Source of the DNA: Trichosporon coremiiforme
Lineage: Eukaryota; Basidiomycota; Tremellomycetes; Trichosporonales; Trichosporonaceae
NCBI GenBank assembly: GCA_039545355.1
Contig: BCJJ01000002.1
Span: forward strand, 1,141,956 to 1,205,955
DNA: 64,000 nt
Reading direction: 5' to 3'
Below, piece by piece: positions 11,755 through 24,691 of this stretch. The translations under genes and the position numbers were made by a program. Within the stretch, counting starts at the first letter, position 1; each line of letters starts with the position of its first letter. The notes beneath the pieces are model-generated. The model worked only from the letters and a program-made list of their open reading frames with translations, did not search any database and was not told where the DNA came from.

Positions 11755-14700
11755 CAGGCTATTCGGCGTGGCGTTGAGCCCCATCAGCCCCGATGCGCCA
11801 ATGTCTCCATAACGTGCACAAGGACCGCAGTATCGCAGTTCGGGTTTCGTAGATAAATTTCCAGCGGCGAGCAGAGCAAGCCGCAAAAGCCTCATCAGCC
11901 GGTGGGGCAGGTAGCGTGCGCGCGGACGCCACTTAGTTCCTTTACGAGTCCTTAGCGAGGAGAATCTGGGGGTCGTATGCGCCTGATGTGCTGATTTACT
12001 GATGTGCATGAGGATCAGAGGCGGCTCGCATTAACGTTGTTGTCTCGCTAGGAGTAGGACTCCAAGAGCATGGAGCATCGAATATGTGAGGGTCGCTGAC
12101 GCGCGCTAGGGGCCAGCGAAGCGAGGTTTTCCCTTAGCGCCATGGCGCTAATGTCAGTACTTGCTGGTGCAGATTCCGAACACCTGACGCTCTCGGCATT
12201 CTCGTCGTGTAGTTGTTCCATTGTCTTTCATCGCGGACATTGAGAAATGGCGCCAATGATCCTGACGAGCACGCGCACGGCGCTAAGTGCTGGAGTCTGC
12301 ACATCCGACGAGAGGCGCGACCACGGACGACGCCTATCATTGCGTAATTTTCGCAGCGATAGTGCAGAATCATAGGGAAACGCAGGAGACGACAGAGTCT
12401 GGAGTCGCATCTGATGACCAACCGACGCACTCGCTCGCGGACTTTACTCCGCTGGTGGAGCCAGGATCGGTCACTTGACCTCGATGTACGTCAGGAGCGC
12501 CTTGCGTCCTTACCTTTCCTTTCCTTTCTTTCAGTCCGAGTTATGCCCTTTCTTTTGCTCCGCGACGGAAGAGACTGCATTTTGCATGCAGGGGATCTCT
12601 CTCGTCTCGAGGATGCCCTCTGAATGAGATGTGGGTGACGAGGGGGCGTCGGACGCGGGCAATTCGGACGAACGTGTAAGCCGGCTTGCTTGTTCCCAGA
12701 ACGGCACATGACATGTTTTCGCCGCATTTTCGGAGCTTCGGTCCGTGTTCCTTTCGCCCTGCCTCCCGCTCTCTTGCGCTTCCGCATCGCGCAAGTTGGT
12801 CAGCTGCACTCCAGTTCCCAGACCGGCGCGATCTGCCCAGGCTCATCAACTGCGTCGCATCAGTCAGCTGAACTCTAAACTTCGGTGCAGGGACAGCGGG
12901 GTCCTGCAGTGGGAAGAACAGGAGGATGTGGAGGCGAGCGCGCAACGACTTTATCAGGTACAATCAGCGGCGGATCTACAGGCACCTTTCCCTCAGCCTG
13001 TCGTCTTCTGCAGTCTCGGCTCTCGTGTTTGTTCACGCCTTGTTTTCGCACATGGCACTCGCGGTCGAGCGAGGATACGGCGATACGGGCGGGATTAAGC
13101 CCAATAAGCGGTACGGATGCAGGTGGGCAGAGTGGTGGCGGGTGGCAAGAGGTACTGGGCTGGAGCGCATGGAAGAAGGGGAGGACGATGAAGCGCGATC
13201 TGTCTTGGTTCCCAGCGAATTCGTCATGATCATTCAGTTGGAACTGCCCGTATGCCCGTGAACGCGCCAAGCTACAGCGACCATGAGCATGCGGAGAGTG
13301 GTGGCGCGTGGCGCGGAGCCTCCAGAACTGCATGGCTGCGTGGAGTGCGACGCAGCTCAGTCGTCTCGGCATGTCTCGCGTTAGTGCTCTCTGTCCCATC
13401 CCCCCAGAGCCGAATCCCACTCGCCTGTTCCCGGAGCCCGCGAGCCCGTCAAGCAGCATGTCAAGCAGCCCGTCATCAGCCCGTATCCCGATCCGCAATC
13501 CGCACCTTCTTGCTTTGGTGCTCGGCGCAGATCCGTGCTTCCGCAGAAGCGCACAGAGGGAAAAGAGGGCGGGGGGACAGTGCACTCTATCTCTCCAGGG
13601 CGAGGTGCGCGGAAGTGTGCGCCGCCTCGTCTCGCCTCGTGTGCAGACACGGACGCGCACGCGCGCAGAACATGGGGCCTGAAGAAGAACCTGAGGGCTT
13701 GGAGGACCTGACAAAGCTGGGGAAACGGGCCTACCGGACCGAGTGCGAGCCCCGTGAGCAGTCGTGCAGCGTCTCAAATCCAGTCCGCTTCGCCGCCTCG
13801 CCGCGCCGCCAAGCAAAGCACATGTCGTAATTCGCCGTGCGTACCTGCGCCCCAAAGTCTCAGTCTCGGGTGGCCCTTGATCTTGGACTTTCGTCGACAC
13901 TCCCGCGCTCGTCGCGATCCTGTCGTGCGATCCTGAGTACGAGAGATCTCATGCATGACGTGCCTGGGGATGCAGGGAGAGAGCAAATCCCCCGCGGGAC
14001 GCGAAGCCACAAGACAGCGCCGCGCGCGCGGCTGTGGTGGGGACGGGCTTCGCGGGCGAGGCATAATTGCGACGTTTGGGCAGACGAGCTGCTCGGAATA
14101 CGGAGTTCGCTTGGTTGACTAGTCCAGATCCGCCCCATGCATGCAGCAGCCACGGAAGTTCTGCCACTTACGCGACTTCACACGCATGCGAGGGTACTTG
14201 GAACAGGACAAGGAAGCCGCAAGGGGTGATAAGCCGGAGCAAGGGACGGCCGACGCAGACGCACTCTGACACGCAATGCAGCTCGTGATAAACAAGGCTA
14301 GCGTGGCTGCGCCGAGACCGAGGCGGGCACTTTGCGTCGAGCTCGTGTCATGTTACCGTCTTGGGCCGGCGTGAGCCTCCTCTGGGCCCTGCCTGCTTTG
14401 CTGCTTTGTTTGTGTCACTGTGTCGCATGCAGTTCCTGCAGAGTTTGATCCGTTATCGGACTTGCTATGAATCTCTTTTTAGGAACTGCAGGAACCGAGA
14501 GGGCCAGCAAACGAAAGGTTCGCGGGTGATTCAGACTGTATTCTGCTCGCGGTTCGTATCGCGTTGTGCGATTGATTCTGTCACGCAAACACCCCCTGTT
14601 GATCCTGCGGGATCCTGGATCCTGTGGTCCTTTGGACCCATGGAGCTTGTGTTTGGAGCGAGCTTGGAGCCGACTGGGGCTTGATGGCCATCTTCGGAAC

Positions 14701-17700
14701 AGGTTGCGTCACACTTGTTTTGAAGCTTTGCTTTACACGCGCGCTTCTGGCTTCGGCCCACGGGTGAGTGAGAGCTAAGGCTGGCGATCCTGGGGGTTCG
14801 TCCTGGATTAGGACACGATGAGTCCTGGGGCGTGCGAACGAGGGCCCCTCGCTGCAGAGTAACCCAGGTGCAGACGCAAGGCGAACTAATTAAGAAATTA
14901 GGACGTGCCCCCAACGAGGGTGGAGTACGACGCCAGCTAAAGCGCAACCGTTACAATCACGCTCTCGACGCACTCGTGATTCTCGTACACGCGCGCTGCA
15001 GAGCCGGCCCCTGCCACCTCATCGTTGTCGTGTTTACACATTTGCTGTGCGCCGATCTAAGCTACTGGGTTGAGCGCAGAGCCACACCTTCCTGAGCCCT
15101 GTTTTGCGTCTGAATGCATCGCATGAAATAGGGTGCTCCGCTTCCGCCTGGACCTTCCGGGGGCCCTCAATCGCCCTCAATCTTGCAGATAACGGGGTCC
15201 CAGGATGGGTAGCCGCTAGCGTGCGGTCCAGGATAACTCGACTCCAGGACTCAGGTGCCGCCGCTCCTGCATCTGCTGTAACTGTCCGAGGCGCGCTGCC
15301 ACTGTCATGCCGCAATATTTTGGGCCCTTTCCAGCTCCTGCACCCTCACTGCAGCTCCTGGGCGTTAACGTAATGGACGAGCTGAATGCGCCGACGGCCG
15401 TATGGACGTGCAGGCGAGGGGCTGTATACTGGCGTGCATGCCTGCTCGTCTGCACACAATTGTTCGAGAGGTTTCGCAACGCACCTCGTTCGCTTTGCCT
15501 AAACGAAAGCTATACTGGGAGCACTCCGGGAGACCAGGAATGAACGGCGGGTCGCATTGACGAGCCTATCTTTAACCAATGCGTGGACCGAGGTGCCGGT
15601 GCCAGCCCACGTCGCATAATCGTATCAGGCTCACGACGCTGCGGTTCGGTGCGGCTATCTCGAGGCAACGAGGGACGGGGCGGTAGATGCGGTTGCGTCC
15701 GCGGCCCCCGGCCCACGGACAGGGCAAGGGGAAGGCAACGTGGCGAGACATGCGACCGTGATCGCGATCACTGGAGTCTCGACAAGTGCAAGCGTAATTC
15801 AGGTCGCGACGCAAACTCAGCGAGGGAGGTGTCGGACCTCTGCCACGACCGGTACCTCTCCGCAGCTGGCGCAGCGGTCCGTTGCGATGCACACCGTGAC
15901 TCATGAATGGTGCTCCGTCAATGGAAGAGGGACGGACGGGTGACTCCGTGGCATTGTATGCAACGAAGGGTCGAGATACGTCTCGTGGCAATCGCAGCAC
16001 AGTTACCCCAGCTGGACCTGGCCTGAATGAGCTGCGGTTTCATGAGTCAAGAACAGGCAGAACCTCTCCCTCCGAAGAGTATCCCCGCACCTCTGTTGTT
16101 GTTGGGAAAAGGCGGAATCGACCCGTATCGAGCGCCTCTTCCTGAACAGACCTCCTGACTGTCTTGCCCACCTCGTCAATTCTGCCGCGGGAGTTCAACG
16201 AATGGCCAGCTCAAGAGGAGCGCTTGTGTGCTGCGGGAGAAGACTGCAGGAAGCGCCATGGCTGGGCTGGCTGGCTTGCCAACATGAGCGGCTCCAGGGG
16301 CTAAGCGAGGCGGCCAGCAGAGGGGGTAATGGGGGGGGATGGCCATGCGGGGTCATGCTTACATCACCCAGGGCGGAGGCGGCGGGGGTCCAACCGGCCG
16401 CATGACGCTATCACCTCGGCAATTACGATTACAGTTTGATCCTCGCCAGGTCCGGCAGGCCCCTCGCCAGGCCCCTCAGGTTCTCGTTCAGGTCCGGTCG
16501 TCCCTTGTGCCCGCCAGGCCCGCTCGCCCGCGCAGGCAGCCGCCCCCGTCGACCGTAGACCCCGTTGGCCCGCCATTGAGTCCGAACTACGACCCAAGGC
16601 AGCGTCCGCGTGGCCAGCACCGCGCGGAACCCGGTCGTAGGGGGAGACGCTGTCCTGGGTTTCGTCCGACTGGTTGTGCCCTGCGTGTGTGCCTGTGCCT
16701 GGGACTGGGATGGGGCCTGATGGCCAGGCCAGGGTCGAGAGCTGGGCTAGCTGCTTCGGTCCGTCCCCCTCTGTCGACCCTCCGCTGGTCCTCCGCTGCC
16801 CCTCCAGGCTCGCCATGCCTCCGAGGTCACCAGGCCCCAGCCACGAGCAGCATCACGTTGCAGCGATCGTCGACGTCCGTCAGCAGGAGTACGCCGCCGT
16901 CGTATGTCCATCAGACGCAAACGGCCCACACAGTTCCACGGTATGTCCTGCCCTAAGGGCTCCATCACACCGATGTCTTTTGCGGGCAGCGAAACCCAAC
17001 TCAATCGGGGCGCTCCGAATTGTAACTGAGCTTTTGAGCTGTGATCAGCGAACGATCAGCCTTTGGGCCGCAGTGAATTGTATCGAGTGTTTCAGATAGC
17101 CATGCAGTGCAGCATGAATCGAGAGCAGGCACCCCATTATCAAGACCTTGTAACGACTGCCACAGAGATGACGATATGTCGGGGAGCCATTGGCTGGGAC
17201 AAGCAGCAGCCACGGCGCCACAGGTCGCGGGTTGCAAGATGACGGAGCGGCGAAGCGGAACGGCAGCTACCTTGGCGGTCGACCAATGCCCGGCGTCCCA
17301 CTGTCAGCTGCCTGGCACGACGCTGGTATCTGCGTACCTGCACCCTTATCGCAATCCTGGCGTCTTGCAATCCGGGGCCTGGCACGATCTCCGATCATGC
17401 AGGGCTAGCAGGGCGAGCAGGACTCCAGGGCGCCGTCGCCCTGTCGTACGCAGCACAACCCAATGCAGTGCATATGACGGTCGCGCTGTTCCCATAGTTT
17501 GATCGCGTCGTGCACGACGTCTACGAACGGACGACGCATGCCACGCAATCGCAACGTGTCAATCGAGAAGTGTGACCTCCTTCGTGTGCCCTGTTTGACC
17601 CGAAGCGGGTACCGCACTGCAGGCGCCCCAGGAGCTGCCGGCAACAATCCGGTACATCGGGACATCGGCATGCTGCAGAAACCAAGGAAGGTCCACCCAC

Positions 17701-19174
17701 CCTTGCACGAGAGAGGGAGCGGCAGGAGGAGGAAGGAAGGCCCAAGGAAGGCTGCACCGCGATGCACCGCGACCGGTTTGGGAGCGTTACCGCTCATGTT
17801 TATCGGGACAGACAGAACGTAACGAAAGTCAATCGTGCAGAGTGTCCCCCATTAAGCCTCGCAAGCCTCAGAATGTCAAAAACAGGAAACCCCGTAACGC
17901 ACGATGGCACGATGGCATGATGTGCGAGGTAGCTCTGTTGTCGAGCGGTGGGTTGAGGACGTGGGCCGAGGGAAGGCAAGATGTGCTGGAGGGAAGGGGA
18001 GCTCACTGAATGCAAGCCCGGGCGGTGCTTTCAGCAGGGTCGAGATGTTAACCGGCTCACCGGCGACTCACGGCGCGGGCGCGGCGAGACGGCGAGGGGG
18101 CACGGGCTCAAGACGAAACGCTGCTGGCAACGGAACACGTAATCAGTTGAGCGGTCACCTCGAGTGCCCGTCATGGATGCTGCGCGCGTCCAGGCCTGGT
18201 CTGAAGCGTTTGAAGGAGCGCCAATCCGCTGAATGGGTGAGCCTGGGAACCGCCGGCGAAAAAGAAAGCGGTCGCGCTAGCGCGCTAGCAGCGCCAGCGG
18301 CGCCCTCTGATCTGTTTTGGGATCGTAAGGGGCTCGCGCGAACATGAAATCGATCCAGCCGGCCAGCCAGCCAGCCGCCAGATGGTCCAGTCCATGGCAG
18401 CACAATTGGTGCAACTGAAACGCGAGGAGCAGCCGTGCTACGTCTCTTGCACTTCTCCTTTACTCCTTTACTCCTTGTGTGTTGACCACGCGGCAGTGTA
18501 TCATCGATTGCAATGAGGGGTCGGGTCGGAAGAAGGGCGTCAGATACATAGGAAACACAGGAGAGGGCAGGATTTCCGATGACGAATCAAGGAGTGGGTG
18601 CCAGGAGAGTTAAGACAGCAGCCGATGCCGCAAGGTATGACATTGGGGTAGTGAGTGGTAGCGCAGTGTGTCGCAGACGATGAAGAGGCGTTTCTGAACG
18701 CAACGCCTAGACCATCGTGACATGCGATGCACTGATCGAGCTTCGTGCAAGTGCTGCGGGTTGCGGCCCGCGGGCGTGCGGGATGGGATGCATTGCGGAG
18801 GCGCGGAGGGAAGGCCAAAGCCGGAACCCAGAGGAAGGCGCGTCCCAGTCTTATACAGGCGTGTTGCTTCCCTGCCGCGTGCTCATCCTGTGTCGATCTT
18901 TGTTTGAGAATCCTCCAAGCTGGCACGCTGGAAAGAAAGGCAGAGTCACCGGGTGAACGGGGCAAACGGGGCACGGGGCACGGGGGCAAGCCCCTTGGTG
19001 GACCCGAGAGGACGAGAGAGCGCACAGGGGTGCAGCCGAGGGAAGGCGGAGGCGGCGCCATCCACAGGTACACCACGAGGTGCTGCTCGCCCTAAGCTCC
19101 AGCAGCTAGCTGGCTCCGCAGGCTCGAGGCTCAGGAGGATCACGAGCATGCAGGCAGTATCAGGGGGATCTCGG

Positions 19175-19214
19175 GACCTGCGGACCTGGGCCTGCGGACC
19201 TCGGACCTGGGCAG
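19175..19214 (+). repeat. Degenerate ggacctg repeat
   Basis: Four to five copies of ggacct followed by gcg, ggg or cgg are packed into about 40 bp. It is an imperfect minisatellite-like tract in the desert with no visible coding role. Confidence 0.4.
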
Positions 19215-22200
19215 CACGCGGACGAGGCTTGTCAGGCACGGCCGTCGCGTCGTCCTTGTCTGCAGCAAGTGGTGCTGCTGGCCTGGAACAGAGGATTGAG
19301 TCATAGTCCCAACTCTGTTCTCCTGTCCCGTAACTTTAGACGCAGAGATACGGCGGCGTGGCGCAGTGTGGGCATTGCATGGCAAATACCTTGCCAGCCA
19401 GCACGCACTGATGCTGCGTACCGGCGCCGGGTGCTGGGTGCGTTGGAGGCGCGCCATGCCGAGCCAAATGCGGCACAGCTATACCGATTTTGCGGGATGC
19501 GAGGCACGCCCGCACTCCAACACACGCAACTGCGACAAGGCGGCGCTGGGAGCCTGGCTGGGCCATGTGCCCGCGAGGGCCGTGTGGGCTCGTTTGTTTA
19601 CTGGTCCCTTGCGACGATTTCCCCTGGTTTTCCACTTGCGCGCTTGCAACGCGATCTCATGTCGCGCAGCAGCTATTGGTGTTGATTGTGGATCATGGGA
19701 CTGAGGTAAAAGCCTGGAGCTGTCCGTGACGATTTTACACTGGCGGTGGTGGTCTCCTACTCGACCACGCCCTGTAACACCCTGCTCTCCGCGATACGAC
19801 ATCGGGCGGCGGCCACGGGCCATGAGTACGTGCACGGCCCAGATCATGCGATCGAAGGATGAGGCAGTGACCATTGAACTATGCATTCTAGTCACCGTTT
19901 CAGCGGTGCGAAACCGTGACGGCAGCTGCATGAATGGCGATCCGCGACGACGCATAACCTGCAGCATCCAAATTGAGACGACATCGTGATGCGTGCTGAA
20001 CAGGATGACTGAACAGCAGATTGGGCGTGGCTAGACCGCACGATGTTCAAGCGTTGGAAATCAGCCGGATGTATCTTCCAGATGGACCGCAGGAGCCCGG
20101 TGGCGGAAGACAATTGGCAGCAGATGGTAGGCCAGAGTCAGTCTCACTCGCTCGCTCACGCCTTTCACGTTCGCCCGCGACGCTTCGGGATGGTCTCGCC
20201 AATCTAGACCGACCGGGAGTCGATGAGGAAGACGACTGGCCCGTGCTGGACCGGCACCGTCGTCCGACGATGAGGCATTTATCGCCCGATTGGTGCAATC
20301 CGGTGCAATCGCGAGCGAGCGTGCATCTGCAAGCTCTGCGGCGCAAGGGATACGCGGGAGCAGATGCGCCATACTGTTTTGCTATTGCATCGTTTGTGTC
20401 ATATGACCAAGGTTCGCAGGTGGGTGAGTGGGAAACGCTGGACGACCCTGAGCAGAGGCGCCACTAGGATGGAGGAAGGAAGGACTGCGCCAGTAGCCAG
20501 TCAGCACGGAAGACGAGCGCTGCCGGACGGAAGGGAGGGACGCACACCGGGTCCAACGGGACCGGGAGGTGTGCTCGTGCTGCAGAGCGCAGCAGAGCAG
20601 TGCTGCACAAGCGGGAGGTGCTCAGAGACTGTGCCATCAGTTCGTGTTACCGGATGAGCAATGGAGTCTATTCATCGATCTCATTGTGAACAGGTTGCAG
20701 GACGATCCCGCCGGAAGGCAGATAAACGTCACTCTGCTCATCGCCCACCTGCGCTCGGTCATCGAGACCGCGAGACTGCTCATTTCAGTTTGATGCGATG
20801 GCGCGTAGCTTTATGCAGCTCGTCGTCCCTCGTCGTCCCTTCTCTTGCAGGCGGATTCCCCAATGCGGCGCCGTCACAGGCGGACGCACTTGGTATCTTG
20901 CTCACGAAGTTCCTGACGGTGTGGGTGATGGTGCCTGGGCGTACCTGAAATAGGTCCTGACCTGCCTCGACCCTGCTCAATTCTCAAGCGACCGTGGCCC
21001 CTCGCTGGACGGTTGGCCTCGCTTCCTCTGCGGCCGTGCCTTGAGACAGTGTCTCGAGGTCTCTGGCCTCTGCAACCTCGCTTTCGCCTCTCGCGCTCTC
21101 GCATTGTTGCATCACCCGTCTCGTCAAGCTCGCTCCATCTGCGGCCAGAACGCTCCAAACAGTAGAGCCCCGAAGCGCTTTGCCACCCAACTCCCACTCC
21201 CACCCCAAGCATCGGTGATTGGATGCAGTTGTTGTTCCCGTTCATCGGAGGCTGAGAAGAGCTTACTGTGGAGCAACGGCATGGTATCTACGAAGGAAGG
21301 TCAAGTGGCTAGCGGCTGTCTGCTGCGGGCCGCATGCTGGTGGTTGGTGGTCGCCCCGCCCCTTGAGTGTGCGCGTCGAGTGATCGTTGAATGAAACGGT
21401 TCAGATGGGATTCAGGTGCTTCTGGGATAGGCTGCTGGCTACAGGCTGTACCTGGATGGTAGATAAACATGGACGTGGAGAGATATGGAGCCGATGGGCC
21501 ATGAGCTAAGGGTGCAGCAGGGATGAGTGAGAGAAGACATTCAGGAAAAGATAGACAGGGGCAAACACGGCATGGCACGCAGGGCGCGGGGGGCCGAACC
21601 ACAGGCGACCCAGGACCTGTCCAGCTGCTGCTGGCTGCTCTGCCGCCTTCCTCGTGCGTGTGCGCGTGCGACCTGTGTCCTCCGACCTACGCTGGCAGTC
21701 TACGGGGCCTCGGTTCTTGTGCTCTCGCTTGCTTGCTTTCGGGTCGTTTAGTCGATGCGCCGATGTCGTCGTCCCCTTGTTCCCAGTCGCAGTGACCAGT
21801 TCAAGCTCAGCTCACCTCCTCCGCGCCGCTCGCTACTGGTCCTGCAGGCATCTCCGCCCCTCGGGCTGTCTGCGCTGATGCGACCTTGTGTTGTTGACTG
21901 CTGTTATCCTCTGCTAAGCTCGTGCGTTGCGGTGCTTTTGCGGCCGCACTCGCGCTCGCCTCGCCTACCTTCGCCTCGCCTCTCCGCTCGTCAGCGTTGG
22001 CATTGGCGTCCGCGAACTGCGTTTGCGCGCCGCTGTGTATGCGAAATCTCTGTGCCCTGCGCTCCGGCGCTCCGGCCTGTATTGCCACCGCACCGGGAGA
22101 CATCTCGATCGACCGACTTGGCTCTAGGCTCTGTTGACTCGATGCTCTCTTGTGCTGCAAAAAGCTGACCAGCTGACAGCCCGACAGTCGGACCACCGGC

Positions 22201-22553
22201 CCCGGGCGCGTCCGCTCTGGCCTCAAACTCTCTCTCTGTGTCGATTCTCTTGCCTTGCCTGACCAGCTGTTTCCTGCTCGATTGATCTCACGAATCACAT
22301 CACGGGGGTAGTACGAGAGAGATTTCACGGCGGCGCGTTGTCTGCGACGGGTTGGGTTGGATGTTTGTGTTCTGCCGCATGTGGTGGATGAGCTGGATGG
22401 CCTCGGTCTCGTTCGCTCGTTCGCATCTCGTATCTCGGATCGTGACAAGGACTAGGAGCATGGTCGATTATCGATTAGCTCATTCGCGATTCCTCTGACA
22501 CACCTGCGACTCCCCCTACCCCTTTTCTCTCCTGGCTCCTGGCCCCTGGCTAT

Positions 22554-22580
22554 TGTCCTGGCTGTCCTGGCTGTCCTGGC
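22554..22580 (+). repeat. 9-bp tandem repeat tgtcctggc, three copies
   Basis: Three perfect head-to-tail copies of tgtcctggc, within a C/T-rich stretch about 2.1 kb upstream of the C2H2 gene's start codon. Confidence 0.7.
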
Positions 22581-22806
22581 TCGTGGACGGTGGTAGTTCT
22601 GGCCAGGTAGCCCGGCCCTTACTCCTGGCGTTCTCTCCCCCCCCCTTGCCTCCGGTGCTCGCATCCCATCCATCACGCGGCCCAGTGTCGGTCGCATCGC
22701 ACTAGGCCCATTCACTGTCCCTTGCGTACCCTATTTCCTTGGACCCTAGACCCAGCCAACCCAAAGCTATACACCAATATCTGACTCCTTGCACCGCGGG
22801 CTGCAA

Positions 22807-22839
22807 ATCCTGCGATCCTGCATATCCTGCGCATCCTGC
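22807..22839 (+). repeat. Four copies of atcctgc at 8-9 bp spacing
   Basis: The heptamer atcctgc begins at 22807, 22815, 22824 and 22833. It may be a short microsatellite-like expansion or a cluster of binding sites; sequence alone cannot decide. Confidence 0.5.
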
Positions 22840-22949
22840 GTCTGCCGGCACCACGCTAGCACGCCCGCACGCCAGTTCCTAGGAGCCTAGTACCTTGATC
22901 CTCAAACCAGACACACTCGCTGCCTGCTAGCTGCCAGACCACGCTACTC

Positions 22950-23140
22950 TAGGTACTCCAGCGACCGGCACCCAACACTCCTCCTACACTACATCATATC
23001 CTTCATCCACCCATTCCACCCATTCCACCCATTCCACCCATCCCCTCCATTCATCCATCCGTCCTCCATCCGACACCACTCCTCTTCCTCCCTTTTCCAC
23101 CGCACTCTATCCATTCTTCCTTTTACTCCTTTCTCTTCCT
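22950..23140 (+). promoter_or_regulatory. Pyrimidine-rich tract, candidate promoter/start region of the C2H2 gene
   Basis: The plus strand is almost purine-free for long runs and includes a perfect 9-bp repeat (ccattccac, three copies, 23011-23037). Similar C/T-rich stretches lie just upstream of the DUF6534 and G-gamma start codons in this window. I therefore infer a promoter or transcription start zone, about 1.6 kb before the start codon, implying a long leader. Confidence 0.4.
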
Positions 23141-23414
23141 TCCACCCTGACTGGACGCGCACATCGACATCGACGCGTGCATCCACATACTCTCACACCC
23201 ACCAGCGCCCCTCTCGCACACAGTCCAGCCCCCTTTACCCACACGCTCAGCAAGCAACGCGCAACGTCGTCACCCGCCGACAACAACGCCCGTGCTCAAC
23301 CCTTTCAACAGCACCCAGCCGCTGTTCCCCGTCTCCCTCGTGCTGTTGGCCGTCCCGACCAGCTCGCCTGCAAACACGACAGCGAGCGTGTCTCCGTGCA
23401 ACACGCCGTTCCTT

Positions 23415-23458
23415 GTGAGTTGTTATCTTTGTCTTGTAACTGGAGCCTGTGTCCTTAG
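23415..23458 (+). other. Candidate leader (5' UTR) intron
   Basis: A strong gtgagt donor at 23415, a branch-like tgtaac and a ccttag acceptor ending at 23458 give a 44-nt interval with the size and signals of introns here. No coding frame crosses it, so if spliced it would lie in the leader of the C2H2 gene. Confidence 0.35.
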
Positions 23459-24691
23459 GCTGCTCCATATCATTCTCAAGGGCGCTAGCTCGTCCTCCTC
23501 CCAACAACTTCGACCAGGCCATCCTCGGTGGCCAGCAGTAAGCGCCTGACCCCATCCGCGGTCAGCTCTCACGCGCTGGGCACCCCAGAGCCTTGTTTTC
23601 ACCCCGCCTTGCCCCAGATTGCAGTCTCGCGGACATACCGGATCTCCAATCCTCCATCCCTCCACCTACTGGCCGACCGTTGTTCCCAATCCCCCCCGTG
23701 CTGACATAACCTCATAGGAGACGCATTACGCGCATTACACCCCGCGGCTCTGCTTACGAGCGTTGACACTTTCCTCTGTGCACTGCAGCTAGTGGCCATC
23801 TCCAAGGTGAGTTGCCTCTCGTTCCCAAAGCTCCCAAAGCGCGTTCCCATCCACCTCCACCAAAATTGCATCATACCCTGCCGGTGGTCTTCTGTACCAC
23901 CATCCAGTGCTCAACGGCCGCTGTATACGCGACTGCCAGGTACTTGCGTACTTGCAGTTCGCACATGGGCGAATTTCGAGAACGTCGAAGTTTAACCTTC
24001 GCCGTTGCGTGTTTGGATGCGGAGGCTGTGCGTAGACTGTCGATACCGGGATACATCGGTACTCCAGCTTGAGCGGACGTCGGCGCGCCATTCACCCTTC
24101 CCCTGGGTCACTCGCGTCAGCCGCGGCTCCTTGGCCGCTCACGCCTTCCACGATGAGCTCGGACTATGCTTGTCGTGCGCACTGAGAGAATGGCGCCGGC
24201 TCTGGTCTGCTGCCTTCCCCACGTCACCGAGGCGCATAATCGTCATGGATCAGCGCCTTTGCACAAGTGCACAGCTTCTGCCTCTGCCCACCCTCCCCGG
24301 TCTGCAGACTGGGCTCCTTCGTCTTTTGTCATGTTCGCTCGGTTGCTCGCCTCTTGCGGGACGAGGCCAGGCCCAGCAGTGGCGGACTGTTACGGGGCGG
24401 GCCTGATCGCTCCTATCTGTTCATCAGGCGTTCCTCAGTGTTCGTTCCTTACTCATCCGTCTTCCATACACTCGATTTCACTTCCTTCCATAAACAGCGT
24501 ACACGCGCGCCCACCTAGACCTCTGCTGACACGTGCTAGCATCCAGCCCACCCGACCCCAACATCTGCGTGGATACGACAAGCATCGGCAGCGCGCACGT
24601 TCTGGTGAACATCAAGCTTCACACGCTAGAACATTAGGCTCTAGCCTTCCTTCAACCCGCTCGCAGATAGCAACCCACCCGGGGTCCGTTC

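Larger units (their letters stand above)
11242..24691. other. Gene desert of about 13.4 kb, with long upstream region of the C2H2 gene
   Basis: I find no credible protein gene here on either strand. The longest open frames (341 residues at 12875-13900 minus, 213 at 21807-22448 minus, 205 at 16339-16956 plus) are Arg/Pro/Ser-rich, overlap several others in competing frames, and show no domain or signal peptide. No retroelement-like frame, tRNA box B or rRNA segment is recognised. What it does contain is short tandem or clustered repeats (near 11681, 19175, 22554, 22807 and 23011) and, from about 21.6 kb rightwards, a plus strand biased to C and T, like the leaders of other genes in this window. 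I infer an unusually large regulatory and leader region, possibly with noncoding transcripts. Confidence 0.6.

Noticed and set aside
12875..13900. 341-codon open frame on the minus strand in the desert
   Set aside because: Arg/Ser/Pro-rich with irregular codon use and no domain, signal peptide or splice context. Several overlapping frames on both strands are equally open, as expected by chance in GC-rich DNA.
11242..24691. Centromere interpretation of the desert
   Set aside because: I see no retroelement frames or long repeats, which usually mark Tremellomycete centromeres. The idea cannot be excluded without CENP-A data, but the sequence does not support it.
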